NCBI RefSeq assembly: GCF_003265705.1
Contig: NW_020312827.1
Coordinates: 15,592,154-15,656,153, forward strand
Reading direction: 5' to 3'
Length of the DNA: 64,000 nt
Source of the DNA: Callorhinus ursinus
Taxonomy: Eukaryota > Chordata > Mammalia > Carnivora > Otariidae
This document shows positions 12,601 to 23,630 of the stretch, piece by piece. The stretch's first letter is position 1. Every line of letters starts with the position of its first letter. Both the position numbers and the translations under genes were made by a program. The notes beneath the pieces were generated by a model. That model was not told the origin of the DNA. It was given only the letters and a program-made list of their open reading frames with translations, and did no database searches.

Positions 12601-12714
12601 CAAAAGGGGGTCTCATTGACGAAGACACTCCTCTAACCTGTAACCCATCATGGTCACAGAGGTAGTTCTTATGACCTGAGGGATCGCATATACGAAGTTC
12701 AGGCTAAGGTGATA

Positions 12715-12900
12715 AAATCTTTGTGGTTAGTAGCACAGACTTTAGAACCAGATTTCCTTAGTTCAAAGTCTAGTTCTGCTACTTACTTGCTAGTGTGTGA
12801 CAGTTACTTGTCTTTTTTGTCAATGGAAAATAATAATGGTATCTAATTCTTGGGAATTTTACAAAGATTAAATGAGTAGAAATATAGCTGTATATATATT
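12715..12900 (+). repeat. MIR-family SINE
   Basis: GTAGCACAGACTTTAGAACCAG, TAGTTCTGCTACTTACTTGC, GTGTGTGACAGTTACTTG and ACAAAGATTAAATGAG appear in MIR order on the plus strand. Confidence 0.82.
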
Positions 12901-13139
12901 CACTTAGAACAGATATTTGTCAGATGTTACATAAAAAATGAGAAAATGAACTTTTCTTCTTTTCCTTTTCCCCCTTTTATTTCTTAATAAAAGAACAGTT
13001 ACTATCAATTTTAAGAAGTGGCAGTGTAAGTGGGAGGAGGGAGAAGCCAAGGAAATGCGAGACCAGAATAATCAGGAAAAAAGTACAACAAATGCCATAT
13101 ATTGATAATTAAGAAGTATGTTAGTGATTAAGAGTACAG

Positions 13140-13344
13140 ATGCTACCAGATACACTATTTATTGTCTACAGTGTTGTGGTTACTGGACTACACCTTCCAT
13201 ATACATTATCCAATCCTTCGTAGGACTCTGAAAAATAGACATTACTATCCTCATTTCACAAATCACATCCCAGGTTCAGAGAAGAAATTTGTCCAAAGTT
13301 GCATAGCTGGTAAAATTCAGAGCTAAGATTTATTGTGGTCCAGA
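13140..13344 (-). repeat. MIR-family SINE, minus strand
   Basis: Antisense MIR order: ACATTATCCAATCC, GACATTACTATCCTCATTTCACA, GGTTCAGAGAAGAAATTTGTCC, AAGTTGCATAGCTGG and TTCAGAGCTAAGATTTA. It abuts a plus-strand MIR, giving a head-to-head pair. Confidence 0.78.
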
Positions 13345-13570
13345 GTTAGGGTGTAGTCTATGGAGCCAGACCCCTGAGCTCAAAGCTATATCCACCCCAC
13401 TACCCATAGCTGTGTGACCATGGGCGATTTGCTTAACTTTTTGATCTCTATTTCTTCATCTGTAAAACGAGTATAACAATACCCTATGTGTCATGAGTTG
13501 TTAGGGGATGACATTATTTAACACATGTAAAGTAGTAAGAATATTGCCCTGCATATATGATTACTCCTGT
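13345..13570 (+). repeat. MIR-family SINE
   Basis: Plus-strand MIR order: TATGGAGCCAGACCCCTGAGC, AGCTGTGTGACCATGGGCG, TTGCTTAACTTTTTG, TTCATCTGTAAAACGAG, then a TTGTTAGGGGATGACATTATTTAA segment. One of the clearest MIRs in the window. Confidence 0.88.
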
Positions 13571-14265
13571 TCCATCAGAACAAGGCACCACTTTTGATAA
13601 AGTTACTCAGAATTGCCAAGGAGTTGCCTTTTTGTATTTCTCCTATCTACAGGGGTTAACAATTATCTGAAAATTTTAAATAATAAAAAGAAAAACAAAG
13701 AAGAAAGGGAACTGGTTCTGCCTCACTGGACTTACAGCAATACACAAAAACATCCCTCCTCAAAAGTCTGCTTCAGTAGAGTTAGCTAAATTTCTGATTT
13801 CATTGATGATTCCCAGCACTAACATTAAATGGAAATGCATGTTTGGGAATACACAATTCCCTGATGCTCCAGGAAAAGTCTTTCTGGTGTAAATGGGACT
13901 TTATTCTTTTTGATGGATAGGAGAAGGCATTTTAGATGAGCAAGTAAAGGCTATTTGTCCTTAAGACCATGTCCATTTAATTTGTTAGATAGAACACACA
14001 ACTGCAGGAAGAGGGACAACTGCTGCATCTAGAGAAGAGAATCTTTTACTGGTCTACTAGCTGACCAGCATTCAACAATGACCAGCATTTAAGCCAAGTG
14101 CTCATATGCACATAGAACAGCAACTGTTGATGACTTTCAAGATGGGTCAGCTCATCTGGTTCCATAGATCAACACCGTCAGGAGAGACCACAGAACACCA
14201 TGCCAATATGCATGCAATCATCTCCATAGTACGCACACAATTCAACCACAGCAGAGGAAGGGCTT
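13571..14265. other. Unassigned
   Basis: No repeat or coding signal recognised. Confidence 0.6.
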
Positions 14266-14487
14266 CCAGAGCAAATAATTTTTTTTTAAGATTTTATTTA
14301 TTTATTTGACAGAGAGAGATAGTAAGAGCAGGAACACAAGCAAGGGGAGTGGGAGAGGGAGAAGCGGGCTTCCCGCTGAGGAGGGAGCCTGATGCGGGGC
14401 TCGATCCCAGGACCCTGGGATCATGACCTGAGCTGAAGGCAGATGCTTAATGGCTGAGCCACCCAGGTGCCCCCAGAGCAAATAATT
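14266..14487 (-). mobile_element. Carnivore SINE (CAN/SINEC), perfect 15-bp duplication
   Basis: SINE body 14281-14472 on the minus strand, from a poly(T)/AAGATTTTATTTATTTATTT end through the GA-rich tail to GCCACCCAGGTGCCC. Identical direct repeats CCAGAGCAAATAATT at 14266-14280 and 14473-14487 flank it, showing insertion by target-primed reverse transcription and little decay since. Confidence 0.97.
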
Positions 14488-15092
14488 TCTATCCCTACTA
14501 CCCACTTAACTGGATTTGATCCATTATACATGCAGGGCTCCGAAACACTCTATAAAGGGTGACATAATTGCTTTTAATTAGTGCTTATTAAAAGCTTCTT
14601 CTTGGAACAACTTGAACAACACAATAAATAACTATAGTATTGAATTATAACCCAAAGAATTAAATATCCACGAATTCATATTGATATAAATTAATAACTG
14701 AAGAAATAAATGAAAGAGAAACAACTCTTCCTCACAGGAGAATTTCAATGAATAACTATGGAAAGTTTGAAGAAATTAGAAAATCACTATTAGAATGCCA
14801 TAGTAATAATTTCCACAGACAAGAATTACCAATGGGCACCGAAATGAGTAAGTAAAAGTTTAGGCAGAAAAAGGAATATTTGCATAGTCTCCAAGTATCT
14901 CCTCCAAAATATCTAGTAATTACAAAGGAAAATTAGTAAATTTACAATGGAGAATCCCAGCAGATACCATCTTAACCAAGTAATCAAGATGAACATCATT
15001 GCAACTACAATCAACATTGTTAATTCTTAGTTATAATGCATGGAGAAGGGCACATCACCTCCGTGGTATCCTTTTCAATAATGCATCACCTC
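14488..15092. other. Unassigned AT-rich DNA
   Basis: 14,600-14,990 is rich in A with weak similarity to decayed LINE sequence, but no landmark could be fixed. Confidence 0.5.
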
Positions 15093-15312
15093 AGGGCGCC
15101 TGGGTGGCTCAATCTGTTAAGTGTCTGACTCTTGGTTTCTGTTCCGGTCATGATCTCATGGGTCATGATCTCATGGGTAGTGTGATCAAGCCCCAAATCC
15201 CGCTCAGCAGGGAGCCTGCTTGAGATTTTCTTCCTCTGTCCCTCCCCTGACTTGCACTAGCATGCTCTCTTTCACTCATAAATAAATAAATCAATAAATC
15301 TTTAAAAAAATA
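15093..15312 (+). mobile_element. Carnivore SINE (CAN/SINEC) with internal 15-bp tandem duplication
   Basis: Head AGGGCGCCTGGGTGGCTCAA, tail CATAAATAAATAAATCAATAAATC and poly(A). The segment TCATGATCTCATGGG occurs twice back to back (15148-15162 and 15163-15177) where other copies in the window have one. Flanks ATAATGCATCACCTC and ATAATGTATAACCTC look like a target-site duplication with point changes. Confidence 0.95.
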
Positions 15313-16139
15313 ATGTATAACCTCGACCAAATGACGAGAAAACATCAGACAAGCCCAAATCCAGGAACATTCCACAAAAATAACTGACCACTGTTCTTCA
15401 AAAGCCTCAAGGTCATAAAAGACAAGGAAAGACTGAGGATTTGTCACAGGTTACAGGGGATGTGACAAGTCACTACAATGTTGGATCTTGGATTGCATCC
15501 TGAAACAAAAAGAATATATAAGTAGAAAAACCGATGGCATTCAAATAAGTTCTATACTTTAGTTGACAGTATTGTCCTAAGTTAATTTCTTAGTTTTGAT
15601 AAAAATTCTATGGTTTTGTACAATACTAACATAAGAAAAACTGAGTATAGAGCACATGAAGTTCTCTGTACTATTTTTGAAACTCTCCTGTAAGTCTAAA
15701 GTAAAGGATTTCTGAGAAGGACCACTTCCTATATTATGTTATTTAAGGTTCTTTCTTCCCTATTTTGAACCAAATATCAGAGAACTCCTAGTCTTAATTC
15801 TGTGCAACTGCCATTGGAAGGATAATGTCTTGCTTTTTAAACTTCTAGTCATTGAAACAGAGGAGTCATGATGATACCAGAAACCAAGTAGGTCCTGTTC
15901 TCTGCTGTCCTATCTTAGCAAAGATTCTTTTTTATATGGGGTAAAGTGTGTTTTAGTCAACTAGTTTTTATGAAAAAAGTCACTGACATAAAATATGGGA
16001 GCTCTAGACAAAAAGGAATTGGGTAAAAAAACAGCTTAATATTAAAAATAAGGTTCAGACTAAAAAGAAGGCAATAACAGAGAAAAGAATTTATGGGTTG
16101 CTAGGGATTATATCTGTTAAAGAAGTCCCTGAGAGTCTG
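15313..16139. other. Unassigned
   Basis: The string CAAATGACGAGAAAACATCAG...GATTTGTCACAGG...AGGGGATGTGACAAGTCACT may be an old LINE remnant. Not assignable by eye. Confidence 0.45.
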
Positions 16140-16245
16140 TGTGAGAGTTTGATTTAGCATTTCCCAGAGAATGTTCAAAGGACCATTAATCTTCTCAGAT
16201 GTCTGGAAAACAGGGTTCCATTCAAAATAAGTTTGGGAAACCCCC
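16140..16245 (+). repeat. Possible hAT-type DNA transposon fragment
   Basis: TTAGCATTTCCCAGAGAATGTTC ... AAAATAAGTTTGGGAAAC resembles short nonautonomous hAT elements whose ends read as imperfect inverted repeats (TTTCCCA ... TGGGAAA). Family not assigned. Confidence 0.4.
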
Positions 16246-16782
16246 ACATATTCTGTATCTTCTTTTGAGGGTCAAAGCCATATTGGTAATTGCAAGCTAT
16301 GGGAAGTTTTGGTGCTAGAAAAACAAAGAGAAACACAAAGTTAACTTTGCTTAAAGTACTAAACCCTAAACATTTGAAAGAAGAAATTTTTTGTATGCTA
16401 TGTATTAACATTGTAAGGTGTTAGTATTCCACAGAGTTCAGAAAATACCATTCTATCACATACGTTTTCTTCTTCAGCTCCACACAGTAAAGAAAGCAAA
16501 ACCGAAAATGAGAGACTTTATAGTGAGGAGTATGGTGCTTCCTCTCTTCCTATTCCTTCGAATTAAAATTTTGAAAACATAAGATTTTCACATGCTGTGG
16601 AGAAAGAGGTTGGAGATGAACTGTGGAGGGAACTGTTAGGCAGCAAAATGAGATTTTTATGGTCTGAGAGCATTGATATACTGTTGAGAAATCTGACTTC
16701 TTCTTCTTTTTTTTTTTTAAAGTAAGTAGGAATTGTAATCCCCTTAGCATTCTGGAGCCACCAGATGGAACAAGAATATTAC
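16246..16782. other. Unassigned
   Basis: One T10 run near 16709. No gene or repeat recognised. Confidence 0.6.
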
Positions 16783-16962
16783 AGGGGTGTCTGGGTGGCT
16801 CAGTCCGTTAAGCATCTGACTCTTGATTTCAGCTCAGGTCATGATCTCAGGGTCATGAGATCAGCCCAGTGCGAAGCCTGCTTAAGATTCTCTCTCTCCC
16901 TCTTCCTCTGCCCCTCCCCACCCTCTCCCCTCTCTAAATAAATAAATTAATTAATTAAAAAA
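16783..16962 (+). mobile_element. Carnivore SINE (CAN/SINEC)
   Basis: GGGGTGTCTGGGTGGCTCAGTC head, TTTCAGCTCAGGTCATGATC core, CT-rich tail and TAAATAAATAAATTAATTAATT end. The central block is shortened relative to other copies. No clear target-site duplication remains. Confidence 0.94.
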
Positions 16963-17789
16963 CGAGTACTATAATTTAGTACATAGGAACCATGTATTGA
17001 TAGGAATGTTTAATTAAGCTACCTCGCCTGAAATTGACACTTCTCCCAATGTTCTCGATTAAATTGCACCCACTTTCAGTGTTCTGAACACTGTCATTAT
17101 CGCTATTTTATTTCACTTTACTCCTCCTTATTCGAAATGACACCGACAATATGCACACTTAATATATTTGATATATAGAGAGTGACCTAAATATGAACTA
17201 CTATTCCACACACGTGTACAGGCGCATTAAGGTTAAAAGCAAGGTATCTGGGCTAAAATAAAATTAGTGTGCCTCTAAGCTGACTACAGGGAAATTTTAT
17301 TTCTTTATTTCTAATCATTTTCACATGGTGGAAATATTACTACTTATGATCTAATGAAAATCTCCTAGTTTTCTGGCATTTTAGAAGTCACTTTAAGCTT
17401 CTTAAATTTCACCTGTTTGGAAAGAGAAGAAATAAATAAAAGTTGTTAATAATGTGGATTACATTGTCGTGGCAACAACTTTTCCAGGTACTCTGCTCTT
17501 ACACAACTATTAACCCTTAGTTTCTATTTAGTATTCAAGAGAAACCATGTTTCAGAAGGAAAAAAAAAATTGCCTGTCATCAAAAAGGACAAGACCCTCT
17601 ATGTAAATTCAAATGACTTTCCCAAGATGAAAATAGCTTTCCAGTCCTAAAATGATTACAATTTGCATTTTTCATATTTCCTTCTTGGTTGTTTTTTATT
17701 CTTATGGGATATGAATCACTGAGATCAGAATTCACTATCCTGGCTGAAGGATTAAGTTGAAACTCGTGACAAAAACAGTTATCAAAATT
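16963..17789. other. Unassigned AT-rich DNA
   Basis: No landmark sequence; frames on the minus strand (17580-17870) are not protein-like. Confidence 0.6.
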
Positions 17790-18190
17790 TGTGCTCCTGT
17801 TTTCATAGTTTTGGTAGGAAAGTGGCCACATCATCAGGATGATGTTTCCCAGCCTGTCTTGCATTGACATGAGGCCAAGTGTTTAGTTCTTATCTGTGGA
17901 ATATGAGAGACGGTGATGTGTTTCATTTCCATGCCAATGTATTTATGAGCTAGATATGCTTCCTCCATGTTGCATGTCCTTCCCCCAGGGGGATGCAAAG
18001 AACATTGAAGTTCTAGGGGACTGAGAGGGAGGCAGAGAATGGAAAGAACTGGCATCATCAATGCATCACCTGGAGAACAGCCCCACTGACCACGATTACC
18101 TGCATAGGTGGACTATATGAGAGAGAAATAAACTTCTATGTAGTCAAACCACTAAAATTTTGATGCGTTTTTTTAATAGCAGGCATTGTT
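17790..18190 (+). repeat. Probable ancient LTR-like repeat, family not assigned
   Basis: TGTCTTGCATTGACATGAGGC, TTCTTATCTGTGGAATATGAG and the terminal GAGAGAGAAATAAACTTCTATG...AACCACT resemble a dispersed mammalian repeat that ends after an AATAAA polyadenylation signal. I recognise the terminal block but cannot name the family with confidence. Confidence 0.45.
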
Positions 18191-19187
18191 ACCTTACCTA
18201 TCATATGACATTTCACTATTCAATTCATCTACAAATTCATTAAATGCATTAGGAAATAAATGGTCAGAGTTGCACACATTTACCCATTAAAACCAAACCA
18301 ACAAACAAGTTTTACTGCACATGGTGATTGGGCCAAACCAATAAATGACTATGGTCCTCTTCAGGCATTTTTAGGTTGTGTGCTCCTAATGTTCATGTAG
18401 TTTCGTATCCAATAATTTTAGTTTTTGGTACCAAATTAACTAAATTAATTAGAGTACTGGTCCCAAAGTAAGCCTGACACATTTTACTTACCATATGTTT
18501 AATATCGTTAAAGGGACAAAAGAATTACTGGCTAAAATTTCTTAGAAAGAGAGCCATTTTCCAGTAATTGTTTTTGGCCCCCAAAGCAAGAATTTACATT
18601 CATTTTATGAAATTCAGCCCATTTTCCAGTCTTTTTTGCATCCTGATTCCTTTGTAACTAACATCTGTCCTACTGATCAGCTCACCTTATCTGAGTCCTT
18701 CCTGAGTCACTAAACAAAATGTTGAATAGGATGGAAAAGGGCTGCAAATATAATTATGTCGTGTGATAGAAAACATCTCCACAAAGTTGATCCTGACCGG
18801 TGTCAACCCATCACTTCTACACTTCCCTCTATCTATTGGGCAGCCCCATCTGTCTCCATCTGGAACGTTACCTGAAGCCTTCCATCCTCCCAGCCCTTCC
18901 ATGAATATTCCAGAGAGGTCCTGGATCTCTTCTCAGCTCCCACAAATGGCATCTAATTCATCATGTAAAATAATTTCTCTGGCATTCAGCCTCTTTGATT
19001 TTATGTTGTGAGATTGTATACCTTGTGCCATCCTTTTTTGAAATCAGTCTTAAACTTCTGGATTAGTAGCGCTGTATGGGCCATGTAAGAACACAAAACA
19101 AAAATGCTGACTGTCACCTCTGTAATAAATATTTTGCCGTATTTGTTGTTTTTGGAGCTTGCTTTGTACACATACGTATGTGTAATG
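18191..19187. other. Unassigned
   Basis: Two overlapping short frames on opposite strands at 18687-19011 lack recognisable motifs. Confidence 0.6.
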
Positions 19188-19583
19188 CTGTACTGGTTTG
19201 CTAGGGCTGCCATAACAAAATACCACAGACTGGGTGCCTTCACCAAAAGTTATTTTCTCATAGTTCTGGAAGCTAGCATTGTAAAATCAAGGAGTCAGCA
19301 GCTTTGGTTTCTTTTGGGGCCTCTTTCCTTCGTGTGCAGGTGGCCACTTTCTGGCTGTGTCCTCACATAATTTTTCCTCCTCCCCCCCACACATCCTTGA
19401 TGTCTCTTTGTGTGTCCTAATCTCATTTTCTTATAAGGACACCAATCAGATTGGATACAAGGGCCTTATTTTGACTTAATCACAGCTCCAAGGTTCTGTT
19501 CTCCAAACATGTCATATTCTGAGGTACTGGGGGTTAGGAATCAACATAGGAATTCTGGGAGGCACAGTTCAGCTCATAACAAA
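19188..19583 (-). repeat. MLT1-like LTR (ERVL-MaLR), minus strand
   Basis: Plus-strand text runs GGTTTGCTAGGGCTGCCATAA, ACCACAGACTGGGTGCCTTC, TTTTCTCATAGTTCTGGAAGC, CTTATAAGGACACCAATCAG, TTCTGAGGTACTGGGGGTTAG and AGGCACAGTTCAGCTCATAAC. This is the reverse complement of an MLT1 LTR from its end to its start, nearly full length. No internal MaLR sequence is seen next to it. Confidence 0.8.
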
Positions 19584-19624
19584 TATCTTCAGACTTAGGG
19601 TCTCTAGTAACACGTCTATAAATC

Positions 19625-20035
19625 AGTGTTTCCCATAAGTAGTTATCAAATCATCTGTATCAGGATCACGATTTAATATGCAAATTTCTAGGACTTCATT
19701 CTAGATGCTGTGAGTAAAAATCACTTAGGATATGGCTGGTGAAACTTCATTTTAAATAAACATCAATGATGATTCTTTTTTTTTTAAGATTTTTTTTTTT
19801 ATTTATTTGCAAGAGAGAGAATGAGAGACAGAGAGCATGAGAGGGAAGAGGGTCAGAGGGAGAAGCAGACTCCTCGCCGAGCAGGGAGCCTGATGTGGGA
19901 CTCGATCCTGGGACTCCAGGACCATGACCTGAGCTGAAGGCAGTTGCTTAACCAACTGAGCCACTCAGGCGCCCTCAATGGCGATTCTTATGTACGTTAT
20001 GTAGAAGAGTTGGAAAACAACTGGTATAGAACATG
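19625..20035 (+). repeat. MER5A-like hAT fossil split by a SINE
   Basis: Left part contains CAGTGTTTCCCATAAG, ATCTGTATCAGGATCACG and TATGCAAATTTCTAGG; the right part after the SINE contains GAGTTGGAAAACAACTGG. This is consistent with a MER5A-type element (starts 'cagtggttctcaa', ends 'gagaaccactg'). Diverged, so the family name is tentative. Confidence 0.5.
19763..19989 (-). mobile_element. Carnivore SINE (CAN/SINEC) inserted in an older repeat
   Basis: SINE body 19778-19974, minus strand: poly(T)/AAGATTTT end, GA-rich tail, GAGCAGGGAGCCTGATG, and GAGCCACTCAGGCGCCC head. Flanks TCAATGATGATTCTT (19763-19777) and TCAATGGCGATTCTT (19975-19989) agree at 13 of 15 positions and are the duplicated target. 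Confidence 0.95.
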
Positions 20036-20869
20036 AGATTTTTCTTCACTATCTGAGCAAAGGGTGGAGGAAGGGTGGAAATTAATTTGTCTTTGGCTAC
20101 TGAGTTATTTAACTTGTATCTAAATATGGGTGGATGACCACACACTGTCACTTAAACTCCATCTCCTCTTGCATTCTGATTGACAGCTTCTTGGGGAGGA
20201 GGCCATGGCCTGGATGCTGTTACTATGGTAACCCAGAGGGGCCTGCCAGCTGGGCTCAGAGGATAGCTAAACTCCAAGTGGAGCCTGTGCTGGGTGGGAT
20301 CCAGAGAGGCTGCCTGGTCTGCTAACAAAACAGATCAAGTCCTAGAAGATCTCCACTCCAGAGGTGACAATTCTTTTTGACAAACAATATCATCATGCAA
20401 GGGAAAGAAGAGTGATAGGAGGGAAATCAGAATACCACCCCCTCCCCCCACCCCCACCTCTACCAACCATTCAGTAGCAAACCATGCTTAACCAATTCCT
20501 GATGTCCAGGACTTGAGAACTTAAGGTGGGCTGGAAGGAAAATGGTATCTGATAGTTTGGAAGACTGATTGGTTGTGTGAGAAATGCGTTTACACTGGTC
20601 TCTGTTCTCTTCTCAAGGGTCTAGGTTAGGTAGAAAGAGGAGTGTGAGGGAAGGAAGAAATATTTTCATCCTCTACCTACAGGGTGTCATTAATATTAAA
20701 AAAATCTGGGTTTAAATCCTGACTTGGCAATTCTCATTTTGATGACTTTGGGGTTGCTGCTCATGGATTCAGAGGTGCAGTGCCTTATTCTCTCACTGAC
20801 GGTGATGGTGGAAAAGGGGTAGGGAGTGAATGATAGCTGGCTTAAATGTTCTTTTCTTTTTAAAAAAAT
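20036..20869. other. Unassigned
   Basis: 20,150-20,320 is less AT-rich (GGAGGAGGCCATGGCCTGG, a short palindromic core) but gives no recognisable product. A C-rich run lies at 20,439-20,459. Confidence 0.55.
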
Positions 20870-21290
20870 TTTATAAGAACTTAATTTTTTTAGAGCAGTT
20901 TTAAGTTCACAGCAAAACTGAGAGGAAAGGACAGAGATTTCCCATATCCTCCCTGTCCCTGCACATGCACAGCCTCCCCCTTATCAGCATCCCCCACCAG
21001 AATGGGTACCTTTGTTATAATTAATGGACCTACACTGACACATCATCACCACCCAGAGTCTCTAGTTTACCATAGGGTTCACTCTTTGTGTCGTACATTT
21101 TATGGGTTTGCCCAAATGATGTGTGTCTATCATCACAGTAGGATACAGAGTAGTTTCACTGCCCTAAAATTTCTCTTTGATCCACCTATTCATCTTCCCC
21201 CACAATCCCTGGTCTTTTTACTGTCTCCATAATTTTGCCTCTTCCAGAATGTCTTACAGTGGGAATCATACATTTGGTAGCCTTTTCAGA
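20870..21290 (-). repeat. Old L1-derived 3' region, minus strand
   Basis: GAGCAGTTTTAAGTTCACAG, AGATTTCCCATATCCTCCC, CATCCCCCACCAGAATGG, CTACACTGACACATCATCACC, TAGGGTTCACTCTTTGTG, and TCTCCATAATTTTGCC follow a widely dispersed mammalian repeat that I place in the 3' part of L1M-class LINEs in antisense. The frame at 21002-21232 is a repeat artefact. Confidence 0.62.
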
Positions 21291-21985
21291 TTGATGTTTT
21301 CTTAATTATGCAAAATGTAAGTTCCTGACACATGGAAAATTCTGGTTATTCAGGTTATTACCATTGTTATTATTACAAGTCATATTGAGGAAAGCAGCAG
21401 ATACTGGAGTTTAGCTCTTAGGCTAAACACTGGGGAATGTTCAGGAAGCTAGAATGACAGGGAGATCCGAATGTGAAACCTCAACTAGGAGTTCTGATTC
21501 ATTTTGCCACAGTCCTCATGGAGTTAGTCCCATGATAGGCACAGACAGTCTTTATTTTGTGGGAGAGGATGTGAGGAGGGAGGAGGTACATTAGCAGTTG
21601 AATACTTTTAAGTTTTACTGAGCCTTTTTTTCCCTTTTAACAGACCACTGTTCAATTCCTGTAAAGGCTTCAGGTGAAACTCTGTGTTCCTACAGTGGAA
21701 TGAGATACATAACATCATTTCATGCTGTCAGTAGACTGAGCCCAGGAGGTCGGGTGACACTTACCAGGGCTCTCTGACTGGCTGTCCCAAATCTGAATTT
21801 TCAGGGTCAGGCCTATGGTTCAGCACAATTTCAGCCTGAAAAGAGTACCTAATCTGTCTATATGTTTTTAAACCTGGTCTTAATTTCCTTGACAATCATG
21901 TATTCATTTTATAATATGACACAGACTCAGTATCAGAATTTAAAAGCATCAAACAGAGAAAAAGAAGGTTCAGTATACTTCACTA
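21291..21985. other. Unassigned
   Basis: No repeat or coding signal recognised. Confidence 0.6.
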
Positions 21986-22224
21986 AGGTCTAAGATACTA
22001 TTTTTTTTAAAGATTTAATTAAATAATTAATTTGAGAGAGAGAGAGAGAGTGAGCAGGGGGAGGGCCAGAGGGAGAGGGAGAGAGAGAATCTCAAGCAGA
22101 CTTCACGCTGAGCATGGAGCCTGATGTGGCACTCAATGCAGGACTGGATCCCAGGACCCTGAGCTGAAATCAAAAGTTGGAGGCTTAACCGACTGAGCCA
22201 CCCAGGTGTCCCTCGAGGTCTAAG
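21986..22224 (-). mobile_element. Carnivore SINE (CAN/SINEC), older copy
   Basis: SINE body about 21995-22215, minus strand. Poly(T)/AAAGATTTAATTAAATAATTAATTT end, long GA tail, GAGCATGGAGCCTGATGTGG, and GAGCCACCCAGGTGTCCC head. AGGTCTAAG occurs on both sides (21986-21994 and 22216-22224). The core carries an extra block around GCACTCAATGCAGGACTGG. Confidence 0.95.
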
Positions 22225-22615
22225 TCATTCTGATGCCGAATTCTTGCTGAAGTTTTAGAGATGGTCTCTTAACCAGGATTTCCTGAACACAAAGCCTGAA
22301 ACAGAAGCTAATACTTAGGTAGTTTGGGAATATAATCCTAGATGTCAGGAATACTGAATAGTGTGAGTAAAACACAGAAGGAGCAAAGGGCAAAGGAAGG
22401 TGTGTTATATCCATTGTCAGGCAACTCCCATAGGCTATTGGGACCTGAAAGTGCTTGGTCCTTCTGAGAAGCCTTAGGAAATGCAGTTTAGAACATTCCC
22501 TCAGGAACGAAAAAGGGAAACACTTGTCTGCTGGCTCTCACTACATTGGTTAAAAAATGGCCCTATGAACATTGACTTCCACCCCAAGGGTGCGTGCGTG
22601 TGCGCACATGCTCGT

Positions 22616-22618
<3 letters not shown>

Positions 22619-22647
<29 letters not shown>
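22619..22647. repeat. (CA)n microsatellite
   Basis: Uninterrupted CA repeat directly after GTGCGTGCGTGTGCGCACATG, so the junction has self-complementary GTG/CAC blocks. Frames across it on both strands are artefacts. Confidence 0.96.
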
Positions 22648-22649
<2 letters not shown>

Positions 22650-23189
22650 TAGCTGCCAATGTATAAGAGAAACCCCAGGGCAGCAGGTAAGAGCTACTTC
22701 CCTGGCCTCGGCAAAGTTTGTACCTTCCTGTAAAGAGGTCATTGGCAGTCTGTGAGAAACTGGTTCCTGCAGCCACAGTTGGAGTAAAAGGTGGAGCCAC
22801 AGGATTTTGAAGTGACAGAGGAGAAGGTTGTGGTGTGGCCTGTGGATTCCTTGTAAGGTTGTACACGTATATTTACCCCTAATTTGTACCGGGTTTTCCA
22901 TTAACTATGGTATATGTGGACATGGCAGAGTAGAAGTGCTTTCCTAGGAAAAACTCCTTGACCTCAATAAGCAAGCCAGGGAAAACTGGTATATTTGAAA
23001 CAAATGAGGGAATATTAAGGACAATACAGACTGTGAGTTCCAGTGCCACCATACTGACTTAGGCTAGTGCAGTCCAGGGAGACTCTTGGAGAGGCAATGC
23101 TTGGCTGGCCCTGGAAGGGGGAGGGGCACTCATCATTCCAAACTCCAGTATTCATGTGGTAGCAATAATAACTGTTGACCTGCGTGTGC
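22648..23189. other. Unassigned
   Basis: Minus-strand frames here owe their length to the neighbouring CA tract. Nothing else seen. Confidence 0.6.
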
Positions 23190-23630
23190 TTCCATGGGAA
23201 TTTATAGTTTACACATGGCTTTCACATATATGAACACATTTTAAAGAACATTGAAAAAGTATTACCTCCTTTATAAATACTGGGAAACAGTCTTTATGAA
23301 AGTAAGTAATTTTTTTTATAGATTTATTTCTTTATTTGAGAGGGATGTGGGAGGGGCAGATGAAGAAGGAGAATCCTCAAATAGACTCCCTGCTGAACGG
23401 GGAGCCCTGTGTGAGCGAGTCTCAATTGCAGGACCCTGAGATCATGACCTGAGCTGGAATCAAGATTCCGACTCTGGACCAAATGAGCCACCCAGGCACC
23501 CAAAAGTAAATAATTTACTCTTTCCATATTTAGTAAGCAGAAGAACCAATACTAGAACCAGGTCTCCTGACTTCTGGGCCCACAGTCTTTCTAGGATGGC
23601 ATTATATAGGATAGAATCAGGCACAAGAGT
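23190..23630 (-). repeat. MIR-family SINE, minus strand, split by a younger SINE
   Basis: Left part has ACACATTTTAAAGAACATTG, TTATAAATACTGGGAAACAG and AAAGTAAGTAATTT. After the SINE it resumes with AGTAAGCAGAAGAACC and ACCAGGTCTCCTGACTTCTG. Joined, the two parts follow antisense MIR order. Confidence 0.7.
23299..23516 (-). mobile_element. Carnivore SINE (CAN/SINEC) inserted within a MIR
   Basis: SINE body 23313-23502, minus strand, with GGAGAATCCTC, TGAACGGGGAGCCCTG, GATCATGACCTGAGCTGG and GAGCCACCCAGGCACCC. Flanking AAAGTAAGTAATTT and AAAGTAAATAATTT (13 of 14 identical) are the target-site duplication, both derived from the MIR. Confidence 0.94.
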
